This document shows, in pieces, positions 9,535-20,000 of a DNA stretch of 64,000 nt. Origin of the DNA: Lactiplantibacillus mudanjiangensis (lineage in GTDB: Bacteria; Bacillota; Bacilli; Lactobacillales; Lactobacillaceae); NCBI RefSeq assembly GCF_005405385.1, contig NZ_BJDY01000002.1:620001-684000 (forward strand). The letters run 5' to 3'. Under the pieces are notes generated by a model. That model worked only from the letters and a program-made list of their open reading frames with translations, did no database searches and had not been told where the DNA came from. How positions within the stretch are numbered: position 1 is the stretch's first letter; the number at the start of each line of letters is the position of its first letter. The translations under genes and the position numbers were made by a program.

Positions 9535-10535
9535 TAGTCTTCTTCAACCTCCTGAGTGGTTAGCATCACTTGTAATCGTGGTGTTGCTTGAAACGGTTGG
9601 GTCGCAAAGTACGCCCGCGTCGCTTGTTCATCCTGTTTTAATTGTTCAACGAGACCGGCAGCCCCATCAAACTTGATTTCTCCGCGCATCCGGTGACACC
9701 AACGCACTTTAACGTGAGTCCCATAAATATCACCTTTGAAGTCTAGTAAATTGATTTCGACGGTAATGGGCCGATGATCACCAAAAGTCACATTACGACC
9801 AACGGAAGCCATGCCGGGAATCCAAGTGCCGTTGACTTCGACCATGGTCGCATAAATGCCAATGCCTGGAACCCGCGTATTATTTGAATGGGCGACATTA
9901 GCCGTTGGAAAGCCAATTGTGCGTCCACGAGCTTCACCATGAACAATCGTCCCTTGAGTTTCATATTGGTAACCCAACAACTCATTAGCGTCATCAATCG
10001 CACCGGCATCCACTGCTTGACGAATACGCGTTGAGCTAATTTTTTCACGACCATCCACTGCCTTGGGTACTTCAATAATATTAAAACGACCACGTCCATA
10101 AATAGCCAGCTTCTGCATATTGGCAACATCGGCAGGACCATAAGTATAATCAAAACCAGCCACCACGGTTTGCGTATGAAGACCAACAATTAGCTGATCG
10201 ACAAACGTTTGTGGGGGCATCGCGCCAACCTCAGCATCGAAATGCAAGACATATAAAATATCGACACCCATTTCAGCCATTAACTCGGCTTTTTCATCGA
10301 CCGTCGTTAAATAGCGAACTTGTTGAGGATCCCGTTGTTGGAACACGACTGACGGGTGTTGATCAAATGTCATCACCGCTAGCTTAGCCTTTTGAGCTAA
10401 AGCTTCTTGTCGAGCCGCTTGAACCACTTGTTGATGACCACGATGCACCCCATCAAAAAAGCCGAGCGCCAAAACAATCGGGTCGGCCGGAATTTGATTA
10501 GCGGCATCGGGATAATTTAATTTAATGACCTGCAT
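9534..10535 (-). CDS. ribF: Bifunctional riboflavin kinase / FAD synthetase
   Basis: Phosphorylates riboflavin to FMN and adenylates FMN to FAD. The 333-aa protein has an N-terminal nucleotidyltransferase domain with GFFDGVHRGHQ (about residues 26-36) and the later SSTRIR motif, then the C-terminal riboflavin kinase barrel from about 185, with the GRTIGFPTANV motif. Domain order and length are those of the usual bacterial RibF. It sits 12 nt after truB, a very common pairing in Firmicutes, and is coupled to aldB. Confidence 0.96.
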   Translation of the reverse strand: MQVIKLNYPDAANQIPADPIVLALGFFDGVHRGHQQVVQAARQEALAQKAKLAVMTFDQHPSVVFQQRDPQQVRYLTTVDEKAELMAEMGVDILYVLHFDAEVGAMPPQTFVDQLIVGLHTQTVVAGFDYTYGPADVANMQKLAIYGRGRFNIIEVPKAVDGREKISSTRIRQAVDAGAIDDANELLGYQYETQGTIVHGEARGRTIGFPTANVAHSNNTRVPGIGIYATMVEVNGTWIPGMASVGRNVTFGDHRPITVEINLLDFKGDIYGTHVKVRWCHRMRGEIKFDGAAGLVEQLKQDEQATRAYFATQPFQATPRLQVMLTTQEVEED

Positions 10536-10547
10536 GACAAAGACTCC

Positions 10548-11471
10548 TTAATTCACTGAAAACATTTTTAACGGTTTATACCGTTGTTCTTTTTCGCGAT
10601 AACTATACAGACATTTTATGCTGTCTTGATAAGTTAACGCAACAATCGTGTTCGCATCGGGATCAATTTGTTGCCCTTCGTCAGCGGTGATAAACGCGCC
10701 ATTCTTAACGCGATCCCATTGTGCCGCGGTTAAGGCAACTTGTGGATACTCACTTAATGCGATATCGATTGGCGCTAGTAAATCACCGGCTGTTCCAGCT
10801 TCGACACTCGCTGCAATCTGTTCAAAGGTAACCGTTTGATCGAGCGTAAAGCCACCACTCTTTAGGCGGGTTAAATCACTCATCACCGCGGGCACACCAA
10901 GTTGCTTGCCGACATCAACAGCCAAGGTTCGGACATAGGTGCCTTTACTACAAGCGACGGTAAAATAAATCGTTTGGGTTTGCGTTGCAGCATCATAAGT
11001 CGCCGCTTCCCGCTGAACAAATTTCGTAATTTCAATTTGTCGTTTTGGTCGTTCAACAGTTTCACCATGGCGGGCATAGTCATACAATCGACGACCATTG
11101 ACTTTCACCGCCGAAAACATTGGTGGGATTTGAGTAATCGATCCCGTCATTTTAGCTAAAGCCGCATCGATTTCGTCAGTCGTGAATGGCGTTGTGATTG
11201 CTTGTCGATCGACTTCTTCACCATCTAAATCTTCTGTCGTCGTGGCAAACCCTAAAGTGATACTCCCTTGGTATTCTTTGCCAGACGCCACCAAGAATTG
11301 CACCACTTTGGTAGCGTTCCCAATACAAATAGGCAAAACGCCATCAACATTAGGATCCAGCGTCCCTGAATGACCCACTTTTCTCGTTTGATATAATTTT
11401 CTAATTTTAGCAACGCAGTCAAAACTAGTGAGACCGCGTGGTTTATAGAGCGGTAAAATTCCGTTTGTCAT
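10548..11471 (-). CDS. truB: tRNA pseudouridine(55) synthase TruB
   Basis: Makes pseudouridine 55 in the T-loop of tRNAs. The 307-aa protein carries the catalytic motif GHSGTLDPNVDGVL, with the nucleophile Asp39 in GTLDP, and the SAVKVNGRRLYDYAR motif near residue 120. The C-terminal PUA-like domain follows. AGGAG precedes the ATG. A terminator separates it from rbfA, so truB-ribF-aldB form their own unit. Confidence 0.96.
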   Translation of the reverse strand: MTNGILPLYKPRGLTSFDCVAKIRKLYQTRKVGHSGTLDPNVDGVLPICIGNATKVVQFLVASGKEYQGSITLGFATTTEDLDGEEVDRQAITTPFTTDEIDAALAKMTGSITQIPPMFSAVKVNGRRLYDYARHGETVERPKRQIEITKFVQREAATYDAATQTQTIYFTVACSKGTYVRTLAVDVGKQLGVPAVMSDLTRLKSGGFTLDQTVTFEQIAASVEAGTAGDLLAPIDIALSEYPQVALTAAQWDRVKNGAFITADEGQQIDPDANTIVALTYQDSIKCLYSYREKEQRYKPLKMFSVN

Positions 11472-11499
11472 AATTTACTCCTTAAAATTAACTCTGTTT

Positions 11500-11505
11500 A
11501 GTATA
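11500..11505 (-). promoter_or_regulatory. Extended -10 promoter for truB-ribF-aldB
   Basis: Minus strand TGTTATACT gives an extended -10 (TGn followed by TATACT), 29 nt before the truB ATG. I see no good -35 hexamer at the right spacing. Confidence 0.55.
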
Positions 11506-11552
11506 ACACAACTTAATGACCAACCTCGGTAGCGGTACCAACTTCTAAAGGT

Positions 11553-11587
11553 ATAAAAAAAGACAGTGATCAACTTGATCACTGTCT
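11553..11587 (-). terminator. Terminator after rbfA
   Basis: A perfect 12-bp stem AGACAGTGATCA/TGATCACTGTCT with a 3-nt loop and seven T on the minus strand, 17 nt after rbfA. It ends the rimP-nusA-infB-rbfA operon. Confidence 0.92.
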
Positions 11588-11604
11588 GAAAACTTGAACC
11601 GGTA

Positions 11605-11958
11605 CTAATCCTGCCGTTTTAAGTTATTAATTAATTCATCAATCCGGCTCCCATATTGAACAGAAGTGTCCCGTTCAAAAATGAGTTCTGGCGTTTTATA
11701 GATACTCAACCGTGAGCCTAATTCACTACGAATTAAACCTTTAGCTTTTTCCAAACCAGTAGCGGTTTTTTCACCATCTGACGCCTTGTCAGATAAAATA
11801 CTGTAGTAAATGGTCGCTTGTTGCAAGTCACCAGTCACCGTGACACCCGTAATCGTTAACCCAGATACCCGTGGATCACGGACCCGTTTTAACAAAATGT
11901 CATCGACTTCTTTTTGGATCTCTTGTTCTAGCCGACCAACCCGATAATGTTGTGCCAT
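11605..11958 (-). CDS. rbfA: 30S ribosome-binding factor RbfA
   Basis: A 117-aa single KH-like domain protein that assists late 30S subunit assembly and 16S rRNA maturation. It starts MAQHYRVGRLEQEIQKEV and keeps the central RDPRVSGLTITGV segment and the C-terminal RTPELIFERD-type motif (here KTPELIFERD). AAGGAGG lies upstream. It is the last gene of the nusA-infB operon. Confidence 0.96.
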   Translation of the reverse strand: MAQHYRVGRLEQEIQKEVDDILLKRVRDPRVSGLTITGVTVTGDLQQATIYYSILSDKASDGEKTATGLEKAKGLIRSELGSRLSIYKTPELIFERDTSVQYGSRIDELINNLKRQD

Positions 11959-11981
11959 TTTAGTGCACCTCCTTAGGGGTA

Positions 11982-14540
11982 TTATTCAATTGGAACTTCC
12001 TTCATCACATAAGCTTCAATCACATCATTAACCTTGATATCATTGTAGTCTTCAATCCGAAGTCCTAATTCGAAACCTTGTTTAACTTCTTTAACGTCAT
12101 CCTTGAAACGACGTAGACTAGCTAACTTACCGTCATAAATGACGACGCCGTCACGGATCACCCGAACACCAGAATCACGATGAATGACACCGTCAGTGAC
12201 CATCCCACCACCGATAGTCCCAATCTTAGAAACCTTGTAGATTTCACGGATTTCAGCTTGACCAGTGATTTTTTCTTCGTAGGTTGGTTCGAGCATCCCT
12301 TTCATCGCGCTTTCGATTTCATCGATTGCGTTGTAGATGACTTGATGCAAGCGAATGTCAACATCGTCAGTATCCGCTTGCGACTTCGCTTGTGGCGTAG
12401 GCCGGACGTTGAACCCAATAATAATCGCGTTACTTGCTTCGGCTAAAGCAACGTCACTTTCGTTAATGGCCCCAACGGCCGTATGAATAATGTTGACGCG
12501 AACACCTTCAACATCAATCTTACGTAAACTACCAGCTAACGCTTCAACAGACCCTTGTACGTCAGCCTTAATAATAACGTCAACTTCTTTAAGTTCACCT
12601 TGCTTCATTGAATCAAACAAGTTATCCAAAGTAACGTGATTAGTTGCTCGACGATCTTCCATTAACGCTTGTTTAGAACGTTGTTCACCAGCATCACGCG
12701 CCGTCTTTTCATCATCAAAGACGACGAAACGATCACCAGCTTCAGGCACGTCGCTCAACCCAGTAATTTCGATTGGTGTTGATGGACCAGCTTCTTCAAT
12801 CCGATGGCCACTATCGTTGGTCATCGTCCGAACACGCCCATAGGTATTCCCAACGACGATTGGGTCACCAATGTGCATCGTCCCTTGTTGAACTAACAAG
12901 GTCGCAGTTGAGCCCTTCCCACGATCCAAACTAGCTTCCAAGACGGAACCAGCCGCGTTTTGATCAGGGTTAGCCTTTAATTCCAAGACTTCAGCTTGTA
13001 ACAAGATCATTTCCAATAATTCATCTAAGTTTTTACCAAACTTAGCCGAAATTTGAACAAAGATCGTGTCGCCACCCCAGTCTTCTGGGATTAAATTGTA
13101 TTCAGCCAATTGTTCGATGACATGGTTAGGATTGGCACCTGGCTTATCAATCTTGTTAACCGCCACGATAATTGGCACATTAGCTGCTTTCGCATGATTG
13201 ATCGCTTCGATAGTTTGTGGCATGACCCCATCATCAGCCGCTACGACTAAGACAGTGATATCAGTAATATCAGCACCACGCGCCCGCATTTCGGTAAAGG
13301 CCGCATGCCCAGGTGTATCCAAGAAGGTGATGACTTTGCCATCATGTTTAACTTGGTAAGCCCCGATTGCTTGGGTGATCCCACCGGCTTCACCAGCCGT
13401 CACGTGCGTATGACGTAACTTATCCAATAAGGTCGTCTTACCATGGTCAACGTGTCCCATAACCGTGACAACGGGTGCCCGTGGTACGGCGTTTTCCATG
13501 TTTTTGTTTTCATCGTCGAAGAATTTATCCAAATCAGTCACATCGACTTGTACTTTTTCTTCAGCTTCGATGCCATAATCAGTCGCCAAAATTTCAATCG
13601 TATCTTTATCTAAAGATTGATTTTGGTTGACGGCAACGCCTAACATAAACAACTTCTTGATGATTTCAGCAGGTTCGCGATGCAAAATCTTACCCAAATC
13701 TTGAGCATTCATCCCGACCGTGTAAATCAACGTTTCTGGCAACGGCTTGTCCTTACGAACTGGCGCTGGCTTGTTGTTTACTTGGCGAATACGTTGGTTC
13801 TTACGGCTTTGTTTCTTATTGTTCCGACGTTTATTACCGTTACCACGATAACGACTACCGTTACTATTGTTTAAGCCACCACCGAAACGGCCACTACCAT
13901 TACGGTTGCTATTGCTGTTACCGCCGTTGCTACGGTTTTGCGTGTTGTTACCGTTGCTAGAACGGTTAGCGCTACCGTTTGAACTGCGATTGCTGTTCGT
14001 GTTATTCCGGTTTTGGCTGTTGTTACCGCCATTTGACCGATTACTGTTATTGTTTGACCGATTAGCCGAGTTGTTGCTGCGGTTAGCACTGCTATTGTTC
14101 CGATTTTGTGACCCATTGGAACGATTTTGGCTATTATTAGTTGACCGCGTGTTCGTTGAGTTATTTGAACGTGAACCGTTGTTGCTATTATTCGTCCGGT
14201 TACCGTTATTACTCCGACTTTGGCTATGGTTATTATTATTACGATTATTATTCAAAGAATCACCACTCTGTTGATGACGCGAGTTGGATTGCTGCTCACT
14301 AGAAGCAGTTCGTGTCACATTTCCAGCTTCAGTATGTGAAGCTTGGCTAGTTGTTGCATTAGCCGATTGAGATTTAGGATGGGTGCCAACGCGAGCCTGC
14401 TTAAGTTGCTGGGCTTCATTGTCACCGAGGGTCGACATATGATTTTTAACGGTAAAACCCAATTGTTGCGCTTGAGCAATCAATTGTTTGCTCGGCACAT
14501 TGAGTTCTTTGGCTAATTCATAAATCCGCTTTTTCCCCAT
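11982..14540 (-). CDS. infB: Translation initiation factor IF-2
   Basis: IF-2 is the GTPase that places initiator tRNA on the ribosome. The 852-aa protein has an N-terminal IF2-N domain (1-50), a long linker very rich in Asn/Ser/Arg/Gly (about 95-235), a second IF2-N domain (about 265-320), and the GTPase domain with G1 GHVDHGKT at 362-369, DTPGHAAFT (G3) and NKIDK (G4), followed by the usual beta-barrel and C-terminal domains. AAAGGAGG precedes the ATG. The linker is built from repeats of a few AAY and AGY codons and may vary in length between strains. Confidence 0.97.
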   Translation of the reverse strand: MGKKRIYELAKELNVPSKQLIAQAQQLGFTVKNHMSTLGDNEAQQLKQARVGTHPKSQSANATTSQASHTEAGNVTRTASSEQQSNSRHQQSGDSLNNNRNNNNHSQSRSNNGNRTNNSNNGSRSNNSTNTRSTNNSQNRSNGSQNRNNSSANRSNNSANRSNNNSNRSNGGNNSQNRNNTNSNRSSNGSANRSSNGNNTQNRSNGGNSNSNRNGSGRFGGGLNNSNGSRYRGNGNKRRNNKKQSRKNQRIRQVNNKPAPVRKDKPLPETLIYTVGMNAQDLGKILHREPAEIIKKLFMLGVAVNQNQSLDKDTIEILATDYGIEAEEKVQVDVTDLDKFFDDENKNMENAVPRAPVVTVMGHVDHGKTTLLDKLRHTHVTAGEAGGITQAIGAYQVKHDGKVITFLDTPGHAAFTEMRARGADITDITVLVVAADDGVMPQTIEAINHAKAANVPIIVAVNKIDKPGANPNHVIEQLAEYNLIPEDWGGDTIFVQISAKFGKNLDELLEMILLQAEVLELKANPDQNAAGSVLEASLDRGKGSTATLLVQQGTMHIGDPIVVGNTYGRVRTMTNDSGHRIEEAGPSTPIEITGLSDVPEAGDRFVVFDDEKTARDAGEQRSKQALMEDRRATNHVTLDNLFDSMKQGELKEVDVIIKADVQGSVEALAGSLRKIDVEGVRVNIIHTAVGAINESDVALAEASNAIIIGFNVRPTPQAKSQADTDDVDIRLHQVIYNAIDEIESAMKGMLEPTYEEKITGQAEIREIYKVSKIGTIGGGMVTDGVIHRDSGVRVIRDGVVIYDGKLASLRRFKDDVKEVKQGFELGLRIEDYNDIKVNDVIEAYVMKEVPIE

Positions 14541-14554
14541 CTTATCATCCTCCT

Positions 14555-14860
14555 TTAGTTCGTCATGATCGCAACCATTTTCTTGGCAAATCCGGCATCG
14601 GTAATCGCAATTATCGTCCGTTTTTTACCAGTGGCAGCATTCAATTCCGCCTTCGTAAAGGTATCGATCACTGGTACTTCATAAAATTGGGCCTTATCAT
14701 GGAACTTCTTGGCGGTCGTGGGCCCCGCATCACTGGCAATAAAAACCAATTTTGCAGATTGATTTCGGATCGCGACAAGCGCTAAGTCTTCACCGGCAAT
14801 CTGTTTTTGGGCACGCTGAGAAAGTCCCAGTAGGTTCAAGCAAGCTTGTTTAGGCGTCAT
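14555..14860 (-). CDS. ylxQ: L7Ae/L30e family RNA-binding protein YlxQ
   Basis: A 101-aa protein starting [19 protein letters not shown], with the L7Ae-like core [16 protein letters not shown]; the family binds kink-turn RNAs, and its exact role in this operon is unclear. The frame stays open further upstream to 14995, but that part overlaps ylxR and is a shadow. ATG at 14860 overlaps the ylxR end by 11 nt and has an AAAGG site. The order nusA-ylxR-ylxQ-infB is conserved in Firmicutes. Confidence 0.92.
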   Translation of the reverse strand: MTPKQACLNLLGLSQRAQKQIAGEDLALVAIRNQSAKLVFIASDAGPTTAKKFHDKAQFYEVPVIDTFTKAELNAATGKKRTIIAITDAGFAKKMVAIMTN

Positions 14861-15149
14861 CACCGAATAATTCCTTTCGGGCTTGTTGATGGTCAACATA
14901 AGCCACCAAGTCATCATAAAATTCAGTGCCAACTTTAATGCCAAACGCTTTGTCAAATGTTTTTTGCTTCTTAGCTTGTTCCGCAACTTTAACATCTAAC
15001 GCAATGTAGGCACCTCGACCAGGCATTTTTCCTGTCGGATCAACGCTCACTTCATCTTGTTTATTCTTGACAACCCGGACTAGTTCTTTCTTGGGATGCA
15101 TTTCACCCGTTACAATATCTTTACGTAACGGCACTTTTCTTTTTTTCAT
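14850..15149 (-). CDS. ylxR: YlxR family RNase P modulator / RNA-binding protein
   Basis: A 99-aa protein of the DUF448/YlxR family, starting MKKRKVPLRKDIVTGEM and holding the conserved PGRGAYI motif near residue 44. In B. subtilis the homologue has been reported to affect RNase P (RnpM). It lies 18 nt after nusA with GGAGG in front of the ATG, in the usual nusA-ylxR-ylxQ-infB order. In many species the conserved start is followed by a CxxC pair; here the sequence is KVPLRKDIV, without the Cys. Confidence 0.93.
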   Translation of the reverse strand: MKKRKVPLRKDIVTGEMHPKKELVRVVKNKQDEVSVDPTGKMPGRGAYIALDVKVAEQAKKQKTFDKAFGIKVGTEFYDDLVAYVDHQQARKELFGDDA

Positions 15150-15167
15150 CAGCCCGACCTCCTTCAG

Positions 15168-16409
15168 TTATTCTGCAGCGCTATCAGCGGCATCATCACT
15201 GACAATAGCCGAATCTTCTTCAGGCATTGCATCAGCTGAATCTGCCGAGACAGGTGCATCATCATCAACGGTTAAGTCAGCAACGTCATCCGTAGCAACT
15301 GGTGTGACATCATCATCACTCGTCGTTTCAGTTTCAGCTGCAGCCACATCCGCTGTGTTTGCTTCCATTATATCAGATGCTTCAGTTTCCGATTTAATAT
15401 CGATCTTGAAGCCAGTCAATTTAGCTGCTAAACGTGCATTTTGGCCGCGCTTACCAATGGCTAAAGATAATTGATAGTCTGGCACAACCACGGTACAACC
15501 GCGTTCGTTTTGTGGATCAAAAATGACATCCAAAACTTCCGCAGGATTCAAAGCATTCGCGATAAAGACGGCCGTATCATCGGTCCATTCAACGATATCC
15601 ATGTTTTCACCATGAAGTTCATTCACAATGGTTTGAACCCGTTGACCTTTAGGTCCAACACAAGTCCCCACTGGATCAACATTAGGATTATTAGAACGAA
15701 CCGCAACCTTGGCCCGATCGCCGGCTTCGCGAGCGATTGACACGATTTCAACGATACCATCAAAGATTTCAGGAACTTCTTGTTCAAACAACCGTTTTAA
15801 CAAATCTGGCGCTGTCCGTGACACAAAGACTTGTGGTCCTTTAGTCGCGTTTTCAACCTTAGATACGAAGACCTTGATTTTATCATGAATCCGGTAAACT
15901 TCACCAGGTAATTGATCAGAGCGACCCATGACCGCTTCAACCTTACCTAAGCTAACATAAACAAATCGATTGTCTTGGCGTTCAACTTCACCCGTGACAA
16001 TTTCATTTTCATATTGGCTATATTCATCAAAGATAATGCCACGTTCAGCTTCACGAACCCGTTGCATAATAACTTGTTTAGCCGTTTGGGCCGCAATCCG
16101 ACCGAAGTTTTTAGGTGTGACTTCAAAACGAATATCATCACCAATTTCGTAAGCACGGTTGATTTCTAACGCGTCTTGTAAGCTCACTTCTAATCGTGAA
16201 TCAAACACATCTTCAACCACTTCTTTAACCGCATAAACATGAATATTACCTTTAACTTGGTCAAAGTCAACTTCCACGTTTTGGGCTTGGCCGTAGTTCC
16301 GTTTGTAGGCAGAAACTAAGGCAGCTTCCAAAGCCTCAATCACAACTTCTTTTTTAATGCCTTTTTCTGATTCCAGGGTGTCTAAAGCCCCTAATAATTC
16401 CTTACTCAT
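15168..16409 (-). CDS. nusA: Transcription termination/antitermination factor NusA
   Basis: NusA binds RNA polymerase and nascent RNA and modulates pausing, termination and antitermination. The 413-aa protein has the N-terminal RNAP-binding domain (1-130), an S1 domain (about 135-200, GEVERQDNRFVYVSLG) and two KH domains (KVAVRSNNPNVDPVGTCVG and LAIGKRGQNARLA). A roughly 65-residue acidic tail rich in Asp, Ala and Ser follows, longer than in B. subtilis NusA. AAAGGAG precedes the ATG. Confidence 0.97.
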   Translation of the reverse strand: MSKELLGALDTLESEKGIKKEVVIEALEAALVSAYKRNYGQAQNVEVDFDQVKGNIHVYAVKEVVEDVFDSRLEVSLQDALEINRAYEIGDDIRFEVTPKNFGRIAAQTAKQVIMQRVREAERGIIFDEYSQYENEIVTGEVERQDNRFVYVSLGKVEAVMGRSDQLPGEVYRIHDKIKVFVSKVENATKGPQVFVSRTAPDLLKRLFEQEVPEIFDGIVEIVSIAREAGDRAKVAVRSNNPNVDPVGTCVGPKGQRVQTIVNELHGENMDIVEWTDDTAVFIANALNPAEVLDVIFDPQNERGCTVVVPDYQLSLAIGKRGQNARLAAKLTGFKIDIKSETEASDIMEANTADVAAAETETTSDDDVTPVATDDVADLTVDDDAPVSADSADAMPEEDSAIVSDDAADSAAE

Positions 16410-16428
16410 GCGTAAACTCCTTTGCTAA

Positions 16429-16905
16429 TTAGAACTTAACAGCTAATCGCGCTTGGGCGATTTGTTGCCGATCAATGACCACCGTCTTATGGCGGGTTTT
16501 ATCTAAATAATTAATTGTCAATGTTTCTGGGGTCACTTCAGCTAAATCGCCTTCGAAGACCTTTTTGCCATCAACTTTTTGATATAGCCCCACATGGACA
16601 TATTGACCAATGGCATTTTGGTAATCGGCTTCTTTCTTCAATGGCCGTTCGGCACCTGGTGAAGAAACCTCCAAAAAGTACGCTTGGGGAATTGGATCAG
16701 GATCCATCGTATCTAACTTTTCACTTAATTCATCACTAACCATGGCACATTCTTCAATGTTAATGCCACCTGGCTTGTCGATATAGACTCTTAAGTACCA
16801 ACTTTGCCCTTCTCTAACAAATTCAACATCAACTAATTCAAACTGGTGGGCCGCCACAATGGCCTGGGCCACCGGTTGAATTGTTTCAACAACATTACTG
16901 CTCAC
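16429..16905 (-). CDS. rimP: Ribosome maturation factor RimP
   Basis: RimP assists 30S assembly. The 158-aa protein has the two-domain layout with [20 protein letters not shown] near residue 30-50 and the [11 protein letters not shown] motif near 85-95. The frame is open to an ATG at 16959, but AGGAGG lies 6 nt before a GTG at 16905 ([10 protein letters not shown]), which fits the usual family length and is chosen. It is the first gene of the rimP-nusA-ylxR-ylxQ-infB-rbfA operon. Confidence 0.94.
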   Translation of the reverse strand: MSSNVVETIQPVAQAIVAAHQFELVDVEFVREGQSWYLRVYIDKPGGINIEECAMVSDELSEKLDTMDPDPIPQAYFLEVSSPGAERPLKKEADYQNAIGQYVHVGLYQKVDGKKVFEGDLAEVTPETLTINYLDKTRHKTVVIDRQQIAQARLAVKF

Positions 16906-16934
16906 GTTGCGCCTCCTATCCAGATTAGTCCAAT

Positions 16935-16970
16935 AAAAAGAGTGAGCATCGCTGCTCACTCGTTAACGAG
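16935..16970 (-). terminator. Terminator or attenuator in the rimP-nusA leader
   Basis: Minus strand: stem GAGTGAGCA/TGCTCACTC with a 4-nt loop followed by TTTTTATT, 30 nt before the rimP GTG and downstream of a good promoter. A palindrome CTCGTTAACGAG (16959-16970) overlaps the 5' arm of the stem, so the two structures exclude each other in part. It may end polC read-through, or attenuate the nusA operon. Confidence 0.7.
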
Positions 16971-16987
16971 TTTTAAATTACACTCAT

Positions 16988-17016
16988 ATAGTATCATAAT
17001 TATGCATAATCCGCAA
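16988..17016 (-). promoter_or_regulatory. Promoter of rimP-nusA operon
   Basis: Minus strand -35 TTGCGG (17011-17016), 17-nt spacer, -10 TACTAT (16988-16993). It lies between the polC stop and the leader terminator. Confidence 0.6.
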
Positions 17017-17042
17017 CCCAGCGCCTTTTACAGCCACAAAAT

Positions 17043-20000
17043 TTAGAACAAAGATAATTGGTTTTCGTCCGGTAACCCTTCTAAAACCCCATTATCAGTC
17101 ATAAATTCAATCAACGTCTTCGAAACCTTCCCCCGTTTAGCTAAATCTTCTTTCGACAAGAATGGTTTATCTGCTCGCGCAGCCACGATTTGCTTGGCGA
17201 CGTTTAGCCCCAGTCCGGGAACTGCCCGGAACGGTGCAATCAACGTGTCACCTTCAATAAGCCAATCTGCCGCATCAGATTTATCCAAATCAACCATCGA
17301 GAAGTTAAAGCCTCGTTCAACCATTTCGTTGGTTAATTCCATAACAGTTAGTAAGTTCTTTTCCTTCGTTGACGCATCCATGCCTTTATCAGTAATAGCT
17401 TTCATCGATGCCTTAATGGCTTCTTTACCGTGCGCCATCGCAACTAGGTCAAAGTCATCAGCCCGAACTGAGAAGTAGGCTGCATAATAAATAAGTGGGA
17501 AGTACACCTTAAAGTAAGCCACCCGCAACGCCATTAAAATATAAGCCGCCGCATGAGCCCGTGGGAACATATACTTAATCTTCAAACACGACTCAATATA
17601 CCAATCAGGCACATTCGAATCTTTCATCGCTTGTTGCCAGTCATCTGGAATCCCACGGCCTTTCCGCACGTGTTCCATAATCTGGAACGACATATCGGAT
17701 TCCATACCGTAGTGAATCAAGTCGGTCATGATGTTATCCCGACACCCAATAACCTCAGCTAACGTAACCGTGCCATCTTTAATTAATTCTTCCGCATTAC
17801 CTAACCACACATCAGTCCCATGTGACAACCCTGAAATTTGTAAGAGTTCATTGAATGTCGAGGGATGCGTTTCTTCTAACATGCCGCGAACAAACCGCGT
17901 CCCGAATTCAGGAATACCTAGGGTCCCAGTTTTAGAGAAAATTTGATCTTCCGTGACACCTAACACTTCTGGACTTGAAAAGATTTTCATGACATTCGGA
18001 TCGACTGGTGGGATACTTTCAGGCTCAATCCCAGATAAATCTTGTAACATCCGGATCATCGTCGGATCATCATGTCCCAGAATATCCATTTTCAAAATAT
18101 TGTCATGGATCGAATGGAAATCAAAGTGGGTGGTTTGCCAAGCAGCGGTTTGATCATCAGCCGGGTATTGTACCGGCGTAAAATCATAAATGTCCATGTA
18201 ATCGGGCACAATAATAATCCCAGCCGGATGTTGCCCAGTTGTCCGCTTAACTCCAGTTGTCCCTTTAGCTAAGCGATCAATTTCCGCATTTCGCAAATTT
18301 TGGCTGGTATCACGCTCATAAGCTTTAACGTAACCATAACCCGTCTTATCCGCAACTGTCCCAATAGTCCCCGCTCGATAAACATTCTTTTCACCGAACA
18401 AGACTTTGGTATAGTTGTGCGCAATCGGTTGATAATCTCCTGAGAAGTTCAAATCAATATCCGGAACCTTGTTCCCATAAAATCCCAAGAACGTTTCAAA
18501 CGGAATATTTTGACCATCACGTACCATATCAGTCCCACATTCAGGACAATCTTTTGGTGGCAAATCATACCCTGACCCATATTCATTATTGACATAAAAA
18601 TGCGAATATTGACATTTCGGACAACGATAATGCGCTGGCATCGGATTCACTTCAGTAATCCCAGATAAAGTCGCCACTAAACTTGACCCCACGGACCCCC
18701 GTGACCCAACTAAGTACCCATCTTTATTGGATTTATAAACCAAACGTTGCGCAATCAAATAAATAACGGAGAACCCATTACCGATAATACTCTTCAGTTC
18801 TTTATCGACTCGTTTTTGAACAATTTCTGGTAACGGCGTCCCATACCAAGCATGGGCGCGATCCATCGTTAATTGCTTGATTTCATCCTCAGCCCCAGGC
18901 ATCCGCGGCGTATAGAGCTTGTCTTTAACCGGCTGCACATTTTCGAACCGGTTAGCAATCGCTTGAGAATTTTCAACCACAATTTTATGAGCCACATCTT
19001 CGCCTAAGAAACTAAAGTCTTTGAGCATCTCATCAGTCGTCTTAAAATGCACATCAGGACGTTCAGTCCGGTTCAACGGATTGGCACCGCCTTGTGAATG
19101 AATGAGGACCTTCCGATAAATTTTATCTTCAGGATTTAAGTAATGCACATCACCTGTCGCGACAACCGGAATGTCCAATTCATCACCTAATGAAACCATG
19201 TTGCCGATAATTTCTTCCAAATGTTGATTATCCGCGATGAGTTCACTCTCAAGCAATGGGGCGTAAGCTGCTTTGGGTTGCACTTCCAAAAAGTCATAGT
19301 AACTGGCTTTTTGCCGTGCTTCAGCAGCCCCTTTTTGCATCATGGCCGTAAAGACTTCACCACTAGAACAAGCCGAACCAACCAAAATGCCATCACGATA
19401 TTTATTTAAAATACTTCGTGGCACTCGTGGTACCCGGTAATAATATTCCACGTTAGATAACGACACAATCCTAAACAAGTTCTTCAACCCGGCTTGTGTC
19501 TGTGCATATAGTGTCGCATGGAATGGTCGTGCATGCCGATAAGCCGCATTTTCATTCATATGGTCATTTAACTGATCATGAAAAGCCACGTCGTATCGTT
19601 CTTCCGCATCTTTTAGGAACAAATGATTCAAGTGACCCGTTGATTCCGCATCATAGATTGCCCGGTGATGATGTTCCAAATTAACGCCAAACTTTTTAGC
19701 TAACGTATTCAACCGATAACTCTTGAAAGTTGGATACAGCCAGCGCGCTAAGGTCAACGTATCAATAATTGGATTCTCAATTGGCCCCATATCATGACGC
19801 GCATAACCAGTATTCATAAACCCAATATCGAATGTGACGTTATGCCCAACGATAATCGCATCGCCGTAAAATTCACGGAACAATCGGAAAACTTCTTCTT
19901 CCGATTTCGATCCACGAACCATATCATCAGTAATACTGGTTAAGTTCGTCGTCGTTTCAGACAAATGAAAACCGGGATCGATGAATTCTTCAAACTGATC

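Noticed and set aside
13867-14274. 135-codon Leu/Arg-rich plus-strand frame
   Set aside because: It is the antisense of the Asn/Ser-rich codons of infB; the Leu bias is a pure strand effect.
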